64,000 nt of DNA. Source: Coprinellus micaceus. Its lineage: Eukaryota; Basidiomycota; Agaricomycetes; Agaricales; Psathyrellaceae. The position numbers and the translations under genes are program-made. The number at the start of each line of letters is the position of its first letter. Position 1 is the first letter of the stretch. The notes under the pieces are model-generated. The model made no database searches. It saw only the letters and a list, made by a program, of their open reading frames with translations, and was not told the DNA's origin. Shown here one piece after another: positions 1-10,354 of the stretch. Where the stretch lies: assembly GCA_951394405.1 (NCBI GenBank), contig OX596334.1:4154001-4218000 (forward strand), written 5' to 3'.

Positions 1-2
1 CC

Positions 3-452
3 ATGTCTCTCAACGAGCTGGCGTGGAGTCTCACCTTCCGGTATGAAGCCCAAGGACTCACACATGACCTTGAAGAGTCAATTTCTCTTGGGAAAGAGTT
101 ACTTTCCCTTCGCCAAGTTGGTCACCCTGACCGCTATAATGCTTTGGACACGCTAGCAAAGGCCCTCCATTTCAAACCCGAGCACCTTGACGAAGCTCTC
201 CAGCTGAGTAGGGAGTCGGTTTCTCTCACCGCACCAGGCCACGAACAATATTGGGAGATCCAGATGACCCTAATCACCATCCTCCTTCGCCACCACAAAT
301 CCTCAAGCTCTGTTGAGGAGCTCCAAGAAGCTATATCCATCTGTGAAGGGGCCCTCTTGCTATTCCCACCAAATCACTTCCTTCGCCCCAAGCTCCTCCG
401 CCTCCAAGCCAAATTGGCTGAGGCACCGTCCTCTTCTCCATCTCAACCCTGA
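3..452 (+). CDS. 3' end of a TPR-repeat NLR (partial, 5' end off window)
   Basis: This is the C-terminal part of a NACHT-TPR receptor whose body lies left of the window. The 149 residues match the C-terminus of NLR-B (30434-30883) with only two base differences that I found, both visible in the last 260 bp. It holds the last two or three degenerate TPR helices (motifs ALDTLAKALHFKPEHLDEAL and EAISICEGALLLFPPNH) and ends in the shared Ser-rich tail before a TGA at 450-452. The ATG at 3-5 is internal, since the equivalent Met in NLR-B sits deep in the TPR array, so this is not a start. It is convergent with the eL37 relic at 1105, as NLR-B is with its own copy. The TPR assignment is firm; what the missing N-terminal part looked like cannot be seen. 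Confidence 0.9.
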   Translation: MSLNELAWSLTFRYEAQGLTHDLEESISLGKELLSLRQVGHPDRYNALDTLAKALHFKPEHLDEALQLSRESVSLTAPGHEQYWEIQMTLITILLRHHKSSSSVEELQEAISICEGALLLFPPNHFLRPKLLRLQAKLAEAPSSSPSQP

Positions 453-1104
453 ATCCCCATCCTCCGAGCCTTGCCTCCAGAATGATCTACGCCACGGACT
501 TTGCTTCGCTTTCTCTCTGTTCGCTTATATGTATTCCTCTACTTCGTGCGCTTCGCTCTCCGTCGCTGTGTTTCCATCTTTCTCGCTTGTATACGTCGAA
601 CCCGGTCTGTCCTCACCTCCCCACGATCTCCTACTTACTGCCCCACTGCACGTTCCGCACCAGACCCCGATTCACGATATGTTGTTACCCAGTCCCCGTC
701 CTTACCTGCCCTTAATTTCCCACTATCTGTGCTTTCACCCCTTCGATACCCCCCTTCCTATGTTCCCGTCGTCAGTATGCATTTATTCTGCTCGCTCCCC
801 GCCGCCGCCGCCGTACTGTTCCCGGATGATGCACGCTCTCGAGTCCTGGGTTTGTTTCTTATATAGTACTCCCCAGTCGAAGAGTGAAGCCCGACGAACG
901 AATGAACGAATGAACGATGAATGATGAATGATAACGGATGCATAGACATCCATACGCATGTGGTTGTATTTTGGCAGAGGAGGGTAAGGCGTGGGACGGG
1001 TACATGAAGTCTGCGGTACGACAAAGAAACCAGGGGGTACGTGAAGTCTGCGACGGATGCGACGGTGCAATGATGTGATGAAGAAGACGGGGTGAAGGGA
1101 GCGT
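453..1104. other. Convergent 3' region between NLR tail and eL37 relic
   Basis: No gene is visible. This is pyrimidine-rich sequence (3' untranslated region of the NLR on the plus strand and of eL37 on the minus strand). It is copied almost base for base at 30884-31535 and, more diverged, at 44382-44985. Open frames in it change with every indel and are not coding. Confidence 0.7.
894..932. repeat. GAAC/GAAT tetranucleotide microsatellite
   Basis: A short run of imperfect four-base units (CGAA, TGAA, CGAT, TGAT). The copy at 31325-31363 differs by one base. Confidence 0.75.
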
Positions 1105-1791
1105 TTACTCGGAGGTAGCCTTGGCTTTCTTGGTTGTGGAGGTGTTCTCCCTGGGGAGTAAGATTGGTTAGTTAGGGGCCAATCGAGAAGAGAGGAGGGG
1201 GAGAGGTAGGGATAAGGAGGTCGAGGGTAAAAGAGTGAAAGCACGTGGGAGAAAGCGAGGGAAGGCGAACGATCAAAGCGAGGGTTCGAGGGATAGCGAG
1301 AGAGGAAATGAAAGCGAACGCGTAGAGATAGCAACGAAACCGATCACCCAATCCAAAAAGAAATCCACGTACCGGAACCCATTCTTGAACCTCCTAGACA
1401 CATCCTTCAGGTACTGCATCCTGCCGGTGCCGGTGGTCTTGCGGCGCTTGGCGGATGGGAGGCCGCATCGGGCACAGGCTGTGGGTTTCGTTTGAGTGGG
1501 GGGAGAGGTGCATGGGGAGATAGGAGGGAGGGTTTTGCGAAGAGGGGAAAGGGAGGAGAGAGTGGGAGGGGTGCGTAGAGAGAGAGAGAGAGAGAAGAGG
1601 GAAGAATAGATCAATCGACGACCATGCGAGGGAGGAAGGAGGACGCACTCTTGTGTTGCTTGTGGAAAGCGCGGTTGGCAGCCGCAACACATGCAGAGGG
1701 TGTGGCCCTTAGTGTGGCCCTTAGTGTATAACGATAGGTCGTATAAGGAGTTGGGCGTGGGTGGTGAAGACAAACTCGAAGGCCGATAGTG
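1105..1791 (-). pseudogene. RPL37: eL37 (60S ribosomal protein L37) pseudogene, copy A
   Basis: This minus-strand relic keeps the five-exon layout of the copy at 44986-45878. The last exon is 1105-1150 (ends KAKATSE-stop). Exon 4 is 1373-1478 and carries the diagnostic eL37 motif [20 protein letters not shown]. Exon 3 is 1649-1723, and a decayed exon 2 lies at 1776-1791. Four lesions make it non-functional as an eL37. The first is a 33-bp in-frame deletion in exon 4 that removes the [11 protein letters not shown] segment. The second is a 4-bp insertion (TGCC) in exon 3 after the CxxC motif, which shifts the frame. The third is loss of the AG acceptor before exon 3 (AC instead). The fourth is absence of a recognisable exon 1. 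The first two lesions are shared with copy B, so the copied unit was already broken. Identification of the family is secure. Confidence 0.9.
1577..1598. repeat. (GA)n microsatellite in eL37 relic intron 3
   Basis: An uninterrupted GA run. The equivalent run at about 32008-32025 is 8 bp shorter, the only length change in the first 1.8 kb of the duplication. Confidence 0.8.
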
Positions 1792-2360
1792 CGAACCCAG
1801 AACACCCAAGGTCCTCTTCCTTCTCATGGACTTTTCCTCCAAGAAAGCCGGGGTTATTGCGTCAGCCATTGTGCGCGAGGCATCCATGTGGGATCCATGA
1901 CAGTGAAGGAGCCGGATATGTGGGTAAAGGAGATACTCAGAGTTGTGGTGAGGGTAGAACGGAACCTCTTTGGTGGTCGACTGCAACAGTGGTGACGACC
2001 CGTTTTGGGAAATTGTCCCCACAGACCAGGAATAAGCGCCCGCTCCAGGCTCTTCTCTGACTTCCACCACCACGAACTTGAAGGACCTTCACGCGTCCAC
2101 AACGAAGGATGCGCGCCCGTCGCAAGAGCCGGACCACAGTGTCCCATCCTCGTCCCTCACGTTGATTCGGGGACCCTAGAAATCCAACCATGGACACGGC
2201 GACCACGATGCACAGCGCAGGGGAACGAAGTCACGGATGACTCTGAAGCCACCATGCCCTCATCCGGTAACTGTGGTGTTGCCATTCTTGGGCAACTTTT
2301 GACGACGGAAGGAAGAATTCAAGTCTACACGCTTTGTGCTGGATCGAGGTGAGTTGAACA
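1792..2360. other. Diverged spacer with a minus-strand exon-like frame
   Basis: The minus strand is open from about 2073 down to 1800 (motif [13 protein letters not shown]). A similar frame lies immediately upstream of NLR-B (27115-27274, MGTIPQNGQSP) and at 32434-32540. Identity to the 32.2-32.8 kb duplicate drops sharply here compared with the first 1.8 kb. No family is recognised, and it may be an exon of a minus-strand gene. Confidence 0.35.
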
Positions 2361-4436
2361 TTACCCAGTCGCGGTACTACAAGCGGTAGTCTCTTCCTCC
2401 CCACTCATGCAGCCCTTTCTAGAAGAACGTCTGCACCTAAGCTTTGTAAACGTTTTCCATACCTTTGAGAGGAAGGCCGACTCGCAGAGCCGTGTCCTTC
2501 GAGTGGGCCAAACGCTTCATCCTACCTACGTCGCGGCGTCCTCTGGGTCTACCTGCACCACTCCTCCCCTCCTCCGACTCCCTCCCTCTGGCCTCCCATT
2601 GATAACGCTTTAATCCACTCGATTCGCGCCCTATCTATGCAACAGCCGCAACCGCGCTCTTCATCTTTCCGGCGTGTTCAAGTTGCACCACTTCGATAAC
2701 GGTTTACAGTCTCAATCCCCCGCATGGCTGCATATAAACTCCCTCAACAGCCGAAGTCAAAGAATCGAAGCGTTCTCTGTGTCTTCCTGCCCTCGTAAGG
2801 GTCCTCATTCGTCGGGACGAGAGCAAGCATGGAAGGGGCGGAAAACACGTTCATCTTGCCTGCACTGCAAGGTACACTCCCCCTTCTCCCCACATCTTCC
2901 ATTCGACATTAGCTCATGACTCGCCCGGCCCAGATTCGTCTCCTCGCCTGATCTCCCACTCAACCGTGCAAAGGCATACCAACTTCAACACCACCGCTTC
3001 GTCGTTGACCCCGGGAAGAGAACGGGCAAGTACAACATTGCAATATTCGCCGAGCACCCTCCTTCAAGCGCGTTCGCTGCTCGATTCACACCCTCCGCCT
3101 ACCCAGATCCTTCATCTCTCCCTGGCCCTTCCCTCCCCAATCCACCCACAGCTCCCTTCACGGACACGAACAGCTGAACTTTGTGCACAAATGGCGTTGC
3201 TGCTCAACCCACACCTTCGCTCCCGACAGTCCCAATAGGTCGCCTTTACCTCTTCCACCCTCTTTGGACCTCCTGCCGGGAAACGAGGGCTCCCAACAGT
3301 CCTATGACTCGTTCAAAATGCGTGCTCGGACGCCAGAAGCACCGTCTGGGGAGAGGTCCCCGCCCCCTCGGACCACTCATCTCCTATTCTAAATCGGGGC
3401 GTTCGAATCCGTACCCAGGACGCATCCAAATCGCCAAATCGCTCGATTCGACGGGGCTCTGGCGGTGACCGGAGCCTGTTGTCTCAAAACAGGGACATTG
3501 CAGACGTGTTCGGGCGGTGGAGGAGTATGCTTTATGATCGGCTGTGGCTGAAGGCGACGATGGAGCAGGAACCCGATATTCCAAGGGAGTGTGCAAGAGG
3601 ATCGAGTGGGTGGCGAGGGCGTGGGTGTAGCTGGTGGAAGAAGAAGCAGCAAGGGTATGAAGGTTGGTGGCCGACTCGAGGCTCGTGTGGTCGCGCCACC
3701 TCGGTATGAAAGGATTGCCGTCCCTGTCTCCCTTACCAGCACTCCGTGGACAGCCGATACTTCCAACAGTAATTCCTCCGCACCAAGGACACCTTCACAT
3801 CGTCGATGGGTATGTTCTCACTTAGGAGAAGGCCTGCACTCGATCCGGAGAGCAAGTTCCTCCCGCCCTCCTTAGGATAACGCACGCCAGTCCAGAAACG
3901 AGAGGAAGTTCAAGGAGGTGAAACCCTTAAAGTGGGGAAAGAACGAAGGAAAATCGGCCAAGGGAGGACTTGAACCTGGGGTCTCCGGCAGTGGGGGGAT
4001 GTCACCGGGATAGGGAGGGGGAAAGTGGAAGGGAAGAGAAGAAGAATGGAGGTCTGAAGGAAAGGAGAGTTTCATGAAACGAGAGGTGGGGGGACAGCGG
4101 GAGAGCCTCATTGCGGTGTACGACACAGAAGGATGGTGGGGTGCACGAAGGGGACAGTCGGTGAAAGGGGAAAGTGGGAGTTGGATGTGTCTCAGAGCCA
4201 GGATCACCAAGATAGAGGGGAAGAGCAACAGCAAGGTCAATCGAGGTGGCGGAAGGGAGAAACGAGCTGAGATATCCGCAGGTCCAATTTCTGTCCTCTT
4301 CGACTGCAGACGATGGTCGTGGTCAAGGGCAAAAATGGATTTCACATCCATGTGGAACGGGGCGGCTTGGCGGCGGGTCGGCCATCATTCGTCGGTGGCC
4401 GATCATCGGTAATCGAATAGGGAAACGCCCCTGAAG
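2360..4436 (+). pseudogene. Unknown gene family alpha, copy 1 (degenerate, intron-containing)
   Basis: This is one of four related segments (also 19.2-21.3, 32.8-34.8 and 47.7-49.45 kb). Exon-like stretches keep one reading frame across copies. A stretch ending at a GTACRC donor near 2870 holds the motif GREQAWKGRKTRS. A stretch at about 2970-3179 reads AYQLQHHRFVVDPGKR and is open to a TGA. Another ends at TCGATGG|GTATGT near 3808. The last runs to 4436 (VVVKGKNGFHIHVE, then a GNAPE motif). Between copies the changes fall largely at third codon positions in these frames, which indicates a former coding role. Frameshifts and stops interrupt this copy. I recognise no domain and give no function. 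Confidence 0.5.
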
Positions 4437-4863
4437 TCCTAGGACTCATGCAGGACCCTGAAGAGTCCATTGCCTTTGGGCGAGAGTCGTATGTCCTGCT
4501 TCCAGTCGACCACGCTGGCCGCTATGAAACCCTGGACACGCTAGTGAGGGCCCTCCACTTCAGGACCGAGCACCGGCGAACTCTCCAGCTGAGTTGGGAA
4601 TCAGGTTCTCTCATCTCGCCAGGCCACCATGAATGTTGCCAGCATATGGTAACCCTAGCCACCATCCGCCGCCGCCGCTACGACTGCTTAGGCTCGGTCA
4701 AGGAGCTCCGAGAAGCCACTTCGGTTTGCGAAGAGGCCCCATCGAAGTGCTCACCAAATGACCCGCTGCGTCCCAAGCTCCTCAACCTACGGACCAAATT
4801 GGCGGATGCAAAGTCCTCGTCTTCATCTCAGCCCCGAATCCTGATCTCCTCCCCTCCCCGGTG
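4437..4863 (+). pseudogene. Relic of an NLR TPR C-terminal tail
   Basis: Directly after alpha copy 1 the frame continues into a decayed version of the NLR C-terminus. Motifs ETLDTLVRALHFRTEH and PLRPKLLNLRTKLADA align with the tails of NLR-B and NLR-C, including the Ser-rich end. The NLR 3' flank (ACGGACTT...ACATGTA) follows at 4860-4930. No NACHT or upstream TPRs precede it, so only the last 130 codons or so were captured. The HLDEALQLS segment has lost residues and the original stop is bypassed. The duplicate is at 34837-35238. Confidence 0.75.
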
Positions 4864-5315
4864 ATTTACACCACGGACTTCGGTTTGCTATCTCTTTATT
4901 CACTTACATGTACTCCTCCACTTTGCATGCTTCGTTATCCATCGCTGGGTTCCCATCTTCCTCGCTTATATATCCACATTGATATTACTTTCTCAGCAAC
5001 CCTGTCTAGCTCGTTACTCGGCCTATGTATCGTTCCCCTCTGTTTCTACTTATATCCATTCTCTTCGCCCCTACCTTCCCTTTATTAAACCCGCCCATAC
5101 CTTCCCTACGTAGCACATATGTACCCCCTGGACCCCATCCGATCGTCGACGATTCAGCGACTCTTCACCACACCTTGTTCAACAAGCTGAGGACCGCGGC
5201 CTGATAGTCCACGCAGCACGATGGGGCGATCTCGGCGAAGTTTCCTACATCTACGTGGCGAAGAACGAGGAGATATGGGCGTTTGGCGACTTCTCGGGCT
5301 TGGTAAGAGGACCTA
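4864..5315. other. Former NLR 3' flank and spacer
   Basis: No gene seen. The segment matches 35239-35687 and begins with sequence like the 3' flank of NLR-B. A stretch near 5130-5215 (ATCGTCGACGATTCAGCGAC...) is nearly identical to 35545-35620, better conserved than its surroundings, without a recognisable product. Confidence 0.5.
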
Positions 5316-6796
5316 ATGCGGTGGGAAGGGCCAGAGATTCAACAGGGCGGCCATCGGGGTAAAGGTGAGGTGGAAAGCGGGTGGAATGGACAGCGAGAAA
5401 CGGGGAGGACTATCACAAAGCGCGTTGGGTCAGGGAGACATGCAGTTCTGATCGTTCTTGAAGCGGGAGGTGTCTTCGACGCGAGCAGGGAAGGTGATCT
5501 TGGAAGCGACAGTGGCGTCGAACGTTTGACTTTCTGTGCCATCGGCTGCTGGTAGCCCCTCCAATCGCACCTTCCCTTGCTTGAAGAACGCCAGCCCCAT
5601 TTGCCCCTACCCGAGGGCCGAGTGCCGTTCCGACCCTGGTCATGGTCGAGTAGACCGAACCAAGGGCACGCGGGGCTGGAGAGGGGCCCCTGGCTAGCTG
5701 GGTACGTCCTGCGGGTATATTCAATTGTCTCAGGAGCAGCGAGTGGTGTGCCTGGGTTTAATGGAGTCGGGGCTGGAGAAGAGGCGTAGGTGAAGAGGTG
5801 CGGAAACCGGTGGGATCGAGACAGCCCTGCGTGCAACGCGACGCGACTTGAACGCGCTTGGTCGGACCACGGCTGGGAGATGTATTCGTTGAAGGATGTA
5901 GGGGAAGAGGGGGAGTGGTGGGGTGGTTGGGCGATGGGTGCTTCGTAAATGCAGGACGTGCTGGGTATATTGCAGTTATTTGTGGAGTTTTGGGTTCGCT
6001 TGCCCGAATGAATGGAGCACAGGGATGGGGGAGGGAAGCACAGACCTCCGAAATACCGAGCGCAAGGGGCAGGAGTCCAGAGGTGGACTCGTTGGGGGAG
6101 TGCCGGACAATGCCCGTTGAAAGTGCTGGCTTGGGGGAATTTGTCAAGCAATAATTCGTTCTTGATGCTGTTCGTTTCTCCGTCGTCTACGACACATGAG
6201 CTAGCATTGACGAGCTGCAGCACTCTACTCAAGGAGATAGGGCGAATATCTATGCGAGGTAGATGAGTTAGTTACCGATACGCGGGGGTAGGTGGGTGGG
6301 GCGGTTTACTCACTCTTCGCACTTCTGCCCTCAGGAGTGTGTTCGGCCCGTACTTCACAGTGCACTGAGCAGAGATGATGCGGGGTATCCCAATTACAAG
6401 GCAGACAGCATGCTGACGACGTTCAGTCGAAAGGCTGGGAGGAGGTTAGTCGTGGGGAGGAACGAGGAGGCAGGAGGGTGCTCACTAGAGTACCCACGCC
6501 TGAATATCCGACGGGTACGGTTCTTTGGCATCTCCTCCCTCCACAGTTTCGACAGCGTCCTCCTACTGGTGCATGTAGCCCCCATATGAGTGTAACGATT
6601 GGGCCTATCGAGAGACATGACCGAACTTGAAATCGCTCTTCTGAAGGGAAAAGGAACGGGAGGCGTGGGTGATGACGCGACTTGGAGGATTTGGCGCAGA
6701 ACAGCCGTGGGTTGAGCATCGAATTGTCTGGTGTGCAGGATACGTCGGTGCGGGTTCCATCGTGTTCATCGCCGTTTTGGTGAGAGCCTGAGCGCT
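5316..6796 (-). pseudogene. Unknown gene family gamma, copy 1 (minus strand)
   Basis: The best-supported exon runs leftward from 6249. An acceptor (CTAACTCATCTACCTCGCATAG) precedes the motif SRVLQLVNASSCVVDDGET, with SIKNELLLDKFP following. The copy at 35.7-37.1 kb has SEALQLVDAGSWVVDDGET behind an equally good acceptor, and most silent differences are at third positions. An upstream exon probably ends at a GTGAGC donor near 6485. The long 297-residue frame over 5339-6232 runs past any plausible exon end and is low-complexity there, so it is not proposed as one protein. No domain recognised. Confidence 0.45.
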
Positions 6797-6886
6797 TCAG
6801 GGGCACTTCCTAATCAGAGTACATACACATGCTTGGTCAGAAGATGATGGCTGTTCAAAGGCCCAGAACGGGATGAGCCCCTGACG
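6797..6886. repeat. Short inverted repeat built on the TCAGGGGC / GCCCCTGA motif
   Basis: TCAGGGGCACTTCC at 6797-6810 and GGGATGAGCCCCTGA at 6872-6886 form an imperfect inverted pair about 90 bp across. The left arm is one instance of a motif seen on either strand at eight or more module borders. No target-site duplication is visible. It could be a tiny element or two coding instances in opposite orientation. Confidence 0.4.
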
Positions 6887-8700
6887 GCTGCAGGCTCTCC
6901 TCCCACTTCCACCACCACGAAGGAACCTCATGCGTCCATTACAACAGCCAGATGAGGGTGTCACCTCCCCGGACACCACGTCGATTAGCACTCTTCAAAA
7001 CCCAACCGTTATTCCGAATTGCTTGTCGTTCCTTCTGCATCCACACGACCGGAGGCGGAATATTGATCACAGCCTTGAAGGATTCGTTGAGAGACTGGGT
7101 ATGAAGAGTGGCAAGGACATGTTTAACCTTCGGCTCCCTCAGTGTAGCTGGTGGTGGCGCGGTGAAGGTGGGGCGCAGGAATGAGCAGGGTACGAGGAGT
7201 AGCGCTGGGTCCGATCGCGTTAGAAGCAGAAGTCGTCACGAAGACGGAGCAAAATGATCCTCGCCTCTAATCCGACGCGTTTCTTCGAGCTCGGTCGCCG
7301 AGCAAGGCATGAAGTACGCCTCCAACCATATCATCGCCGTCACCTCTGTAGTCGCCCTGCCACGCCCACAAGCACCCGTGTTAACGAAACGCCCTGCTGA
7401 GCGATAGCGGTCTCATCACACCTACCGCTCGACCGGCTGTTCATCTGAACGGCGTCTCGGTCTTCGTCTCCCTTCAGCCGATGAACAGACCCTCAACGCG
7501 TCCCTCCTGTCCACAATCAATATCGACGGGAACTTGGGATCCCAACGCTGTTTGGCCGCTCCCCTCCATCCAACCAATAAACAGCCTAGTACCCCGGCAG
7601 CTGTTCCTGCCCTCCAACCTCAAGATCTGGAGCGAGGTCGACGATCACAGGAAATGGGGATCTCTTCACGTCGCAAAGTGTTGGCTATTCCCGAAGGAAT
7701 GGTTCGTCGTTCTACTCCCCGGAAACCGCGCAACAGCTGATATCAACGCCTCTTCGCAGGGGTACGCACTTGCGTGTTGCACATACCGTCCGTGTGGCAC
7801 CAAGTGGGGCGTCAGGTGTTCTCTGTTTCAGAGAGGGGATGTGCCCACTAGAGGGCGAGAAACAGATGTCGAGACGCGTTTCGAGCTACTACCACGGAAC
7901 ACGGTTAAACCCTCCGGATACGAAGTCATCGCGCGAGGTCTCCCTCTGACAGCCTCTCTGCCAACTTCGCCGTCCTTTGACGCTCAAGGTTACGGGCTCT
8001 CCATAGCCGGAGCCTTCCAAGGGGCCATACCCTCATCGTTCGCCGTTTGGGTTGGATCTTGGTATTGTTGGAACTCTTGGATGGAGGGCAGAGATGCGTA
8101 ACGGGAGACGATAGAGAGAAGCAGAGATTCCGGGGCCGCGACCACAGGGGGAATCGAGGATTGTTTCGCCCAGCTCATCTGGCCATATCCCTAATCGAAC
8201 CACCCCACACACGTCCTCATCCCATTACCAGTTCACATACTACGATCACCCCTTCATTCACCGGTCACGTACGAACCCTTTGGTCGCCCAACTCGCCGTG
8301 TAATTGACCTCCTTTATTCGCCCGTACTACACCTCGTCCCACTTTCGAAGTCTAGTCATTCACTACCTGCGAAAGACGTCAGATTAAGGGCGAAGACGAG
8401 ACTTGGACGAGACGTACCTACACCCTCGTCAACAAGTCAACCTTCGAAACCGTTTCCCCCCTTGTTTGCCTGCCTTCATTGGCCTTGCATGGGCTACCTT
8501 CCCCCAGCCCCGCTACTCAAACGCCTCATTCATTCATATCTCGGGGAGTACCAGAAGCGCCGTAATCTCCTGTTTCGGTTGGCAGCGCGGCCGAAAACCC
8601 CGTCGTCTATGACCGTACCTTCTGTACACCCTGGAGAATCCTCTGGTGCGCTGTAAACGACGTCGATGCCCGTCGGGGTGAAGAGCCTCGACGCATTCAG
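6887..8700 (+). pseudogene. Unknown gene family epsilon, copy 1, with spacer
   Basis: This stretch is collinear with 37.2-39.1 kb. The plus strand at about 7480-8100 is open for 206 residues. The better-conserved frame is seen in the duplicate (motifs IEVDKHKGVALIFVLRG and EGTVRLDILPETAAEEA), where this copy reads EVDDHRKWGSLHVAK and then shifts frame. The part at 6900-7190 may carry a minus-strand exon equivalent to SWSLEVVVDIPPWVVG in the other copy. No recognised domain; this copy is probably inactive. Confidence 0.4.
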
Positions 8701-9250
8701 CTATGCAGGTCATTGAGCGCCACGCCGCTCGACCACATAGGTCCACCCCACGAAGACCACTCACCGCAGCGAGGGTACGAGGTACTGGACACATGAAAAT
8801 ACGACGGAGGAAACTGAAGTGAAGGCACTCTTTTTGGAGCCCTGGAAAGCATGCGCACTCGGCGAGGTAAGTTGATTTTGCTTCGTCCCAGCAGACTTCT
8901 TTTCCTAACCGACCTTCCCTGTCTGCAGATGCATATTGTACCTCGATGAAGCTGACTCGGCGACGAGCCACCCGAGCAATGGAAGACGACTCACCAGTGC
9001 CCATCTGCCCCTTCCCCTTCTTCTCCTCGTCCACCCACACATTAACATATCTGCGATGCCACCTGTTCTCGGCTATCCTCCTTGACGAGTCCGGCTCCTA
9101 TTCTTACCTCAGTGTTCTCCGTAGATCACTCGAACCGATTTCACCCGCACCTCTCTATCGTTGAACCTCGGGACCTTACTATTTTTGGGGCTACAAGAGG
9201 CGCCGTCAATATGACCCTTTCATCCGCGTCATCTCCCTGGGCTCCACCGA
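8700..9250 (+). pseudogene. Unknown gene family zeta, copy 1
   Basis: A textbook intron, GTAAGT near 8870 to CTAACCGAC...CTGCAG near 8930, is shared with 39230-39290 in the duplicate. The exon after it reads ILYLDEADSATSHPSNGR here and ILYLEADSATSHPSNGR in the other copy, a 3-bp in-frame indel. A further conserved frame near 9080-9165 reads ILLDESGSYSYLSVLRRSLE. In-frame indels and silent changes indicate a real gene on the plus strand. Its full exon chain cannot be closed, and no family is recognised. Confidence 0.45.
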
Positions 9251-10354
9251 CATCATCCCCATTCGCATCCTAATCGATCCAAGTATCCAACGCCCATCCT
9301 TGCACCCAATACCGACCCTAGGTCCACAACGTTCTCAACACCTCGGTTCCCTCCTCGCCTTTTTCATCTTCTTCGCCATCCTTCTCGAATTTCCACAAAC
9401 ACGAAGAGACCTCGATGGGTGTTGCGACTCCAGCTCATCTCAATTCGTACGACCTCACTTGAGGGGCCGGGCGCTTGTCGGGGAGAGAAGGAAAGGGTGG
9501 CCAAACATGCAATGGCGATGAAATAACCGATATAATCCTGCATAGGTGAAACCCTGGAAGGATTGCGCCACCACCGCCGCCTCGCCTAACACCGCCCGCC
9601 ATTTATCAGTACCACTCCTCCCCCCGCCCTGTGAGAAGAGTGGTTCACTTGTACAGCGCAGCCTTGCCTCATCTTAACGGTGGGCGTCTTTTCTTCTTCC
9701 CCTGTCCTCCTCCTCGCCCGTTAGAGAATCCGTTCCAAGACCTCACTTCCCTTTAATAATGGCTTCCTTAACTCCCTTTCCCAGGTCTAGATACTTCCTT
9801 CGCGGCTTCGGATTGTCGAGATGACATGCCCGGCGTTCAATCGATGATCGCAGCTTTGGCTGGGATCAGCTCAAGACTACCTCGGGGATCGTGTCAGTGT
9901 TGCTCCCCAAACTACCGAGGCAGACTATTGTTCGGTGTGCACTCAGGTGCCCCGTATTGAGTCGCTTTCCTGACATCACCGCTAATCCTAGGCTGTGATA
10001 GTGAACATCGCATCCAGTAGTGATAGTAGGTTAGGAACTCTCCTAATGCTCTTCTCGAATACCATATTTTCTACCTTTATAATTCCTTGTCTGTCGCTGC
10101 CAGTGTATGGTGGTCACAGGGATCTGGCTCCGGACACGGTGCTCAGAGTCTCGAACTACAGTGCCGGGCACGGGCGCTTAATTTGGCTTGGGACCATCTT
10201 GCCTGATCCGAAAGCAGTGTATGGCGTAACACGTGTCCACCTCGTGCCAAATCCATGCTGTTGACCTGCTGTGCGCTGCGTCCCTTGTTATCATAACCGC
10301 CATCCTCCTCACTGAACCGCCCCGGCACCTCCCCCTAGTACTCCTCCGCTGCCC
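9250..10354 (+). promoter_or_regulatory. Upstream region of NLR-A
   Basis: No protein-coding gene is supported. The part from about 9990 to the ATG is closely related to 40350-40721 upstream of NLR-C, including the stretch CGGGCGCTTAATTTGGCTTG...CCGAAAGCAGTGTATGGCG (10168-10226). A damaged third copy lies at 16850-16950. Conservation ahead of two genes and one orphan suggests promoter and leader sequence. No TATA box or start site can be placed with confidence. Confidence 0.5.

Noticed and set aside
1273..2073. 266-residue minus-strand frame spanning the eL37 relic
   Set aside because: It is a read-through of eL37 exon 4, its introns and the frame-shifted exon 3; only the [20 protein letters not shown] part is real coding sequence.
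3955..4020. Possible tRNA on the minus strand: CCAGGTTCAAGTCC resembles a B box
   Set aside because: The T-stem does not pair, no A box or acceptor stem can be drawn, and the stretch lies in a module whose copies (for example 48950-49010) do not keep it.
5339..6232. Single 297-residue minus-strand protein
   Set aside because: Only its first 40 residues or so are conserved in the duplicate; the rest is Pro/Ser-rich low complexity, shifts frame in the other copy, and crosses likely exon borders.
6797..6886. Calling the TCAGGGGC...GCCCCTGA pair a MITE
   Set aside because: No target-site duplication, arms imperfect beyond 8 bp, and most other instances of the word are single and lie in coding-like frames, so it is kept only as a repeat and a finding.
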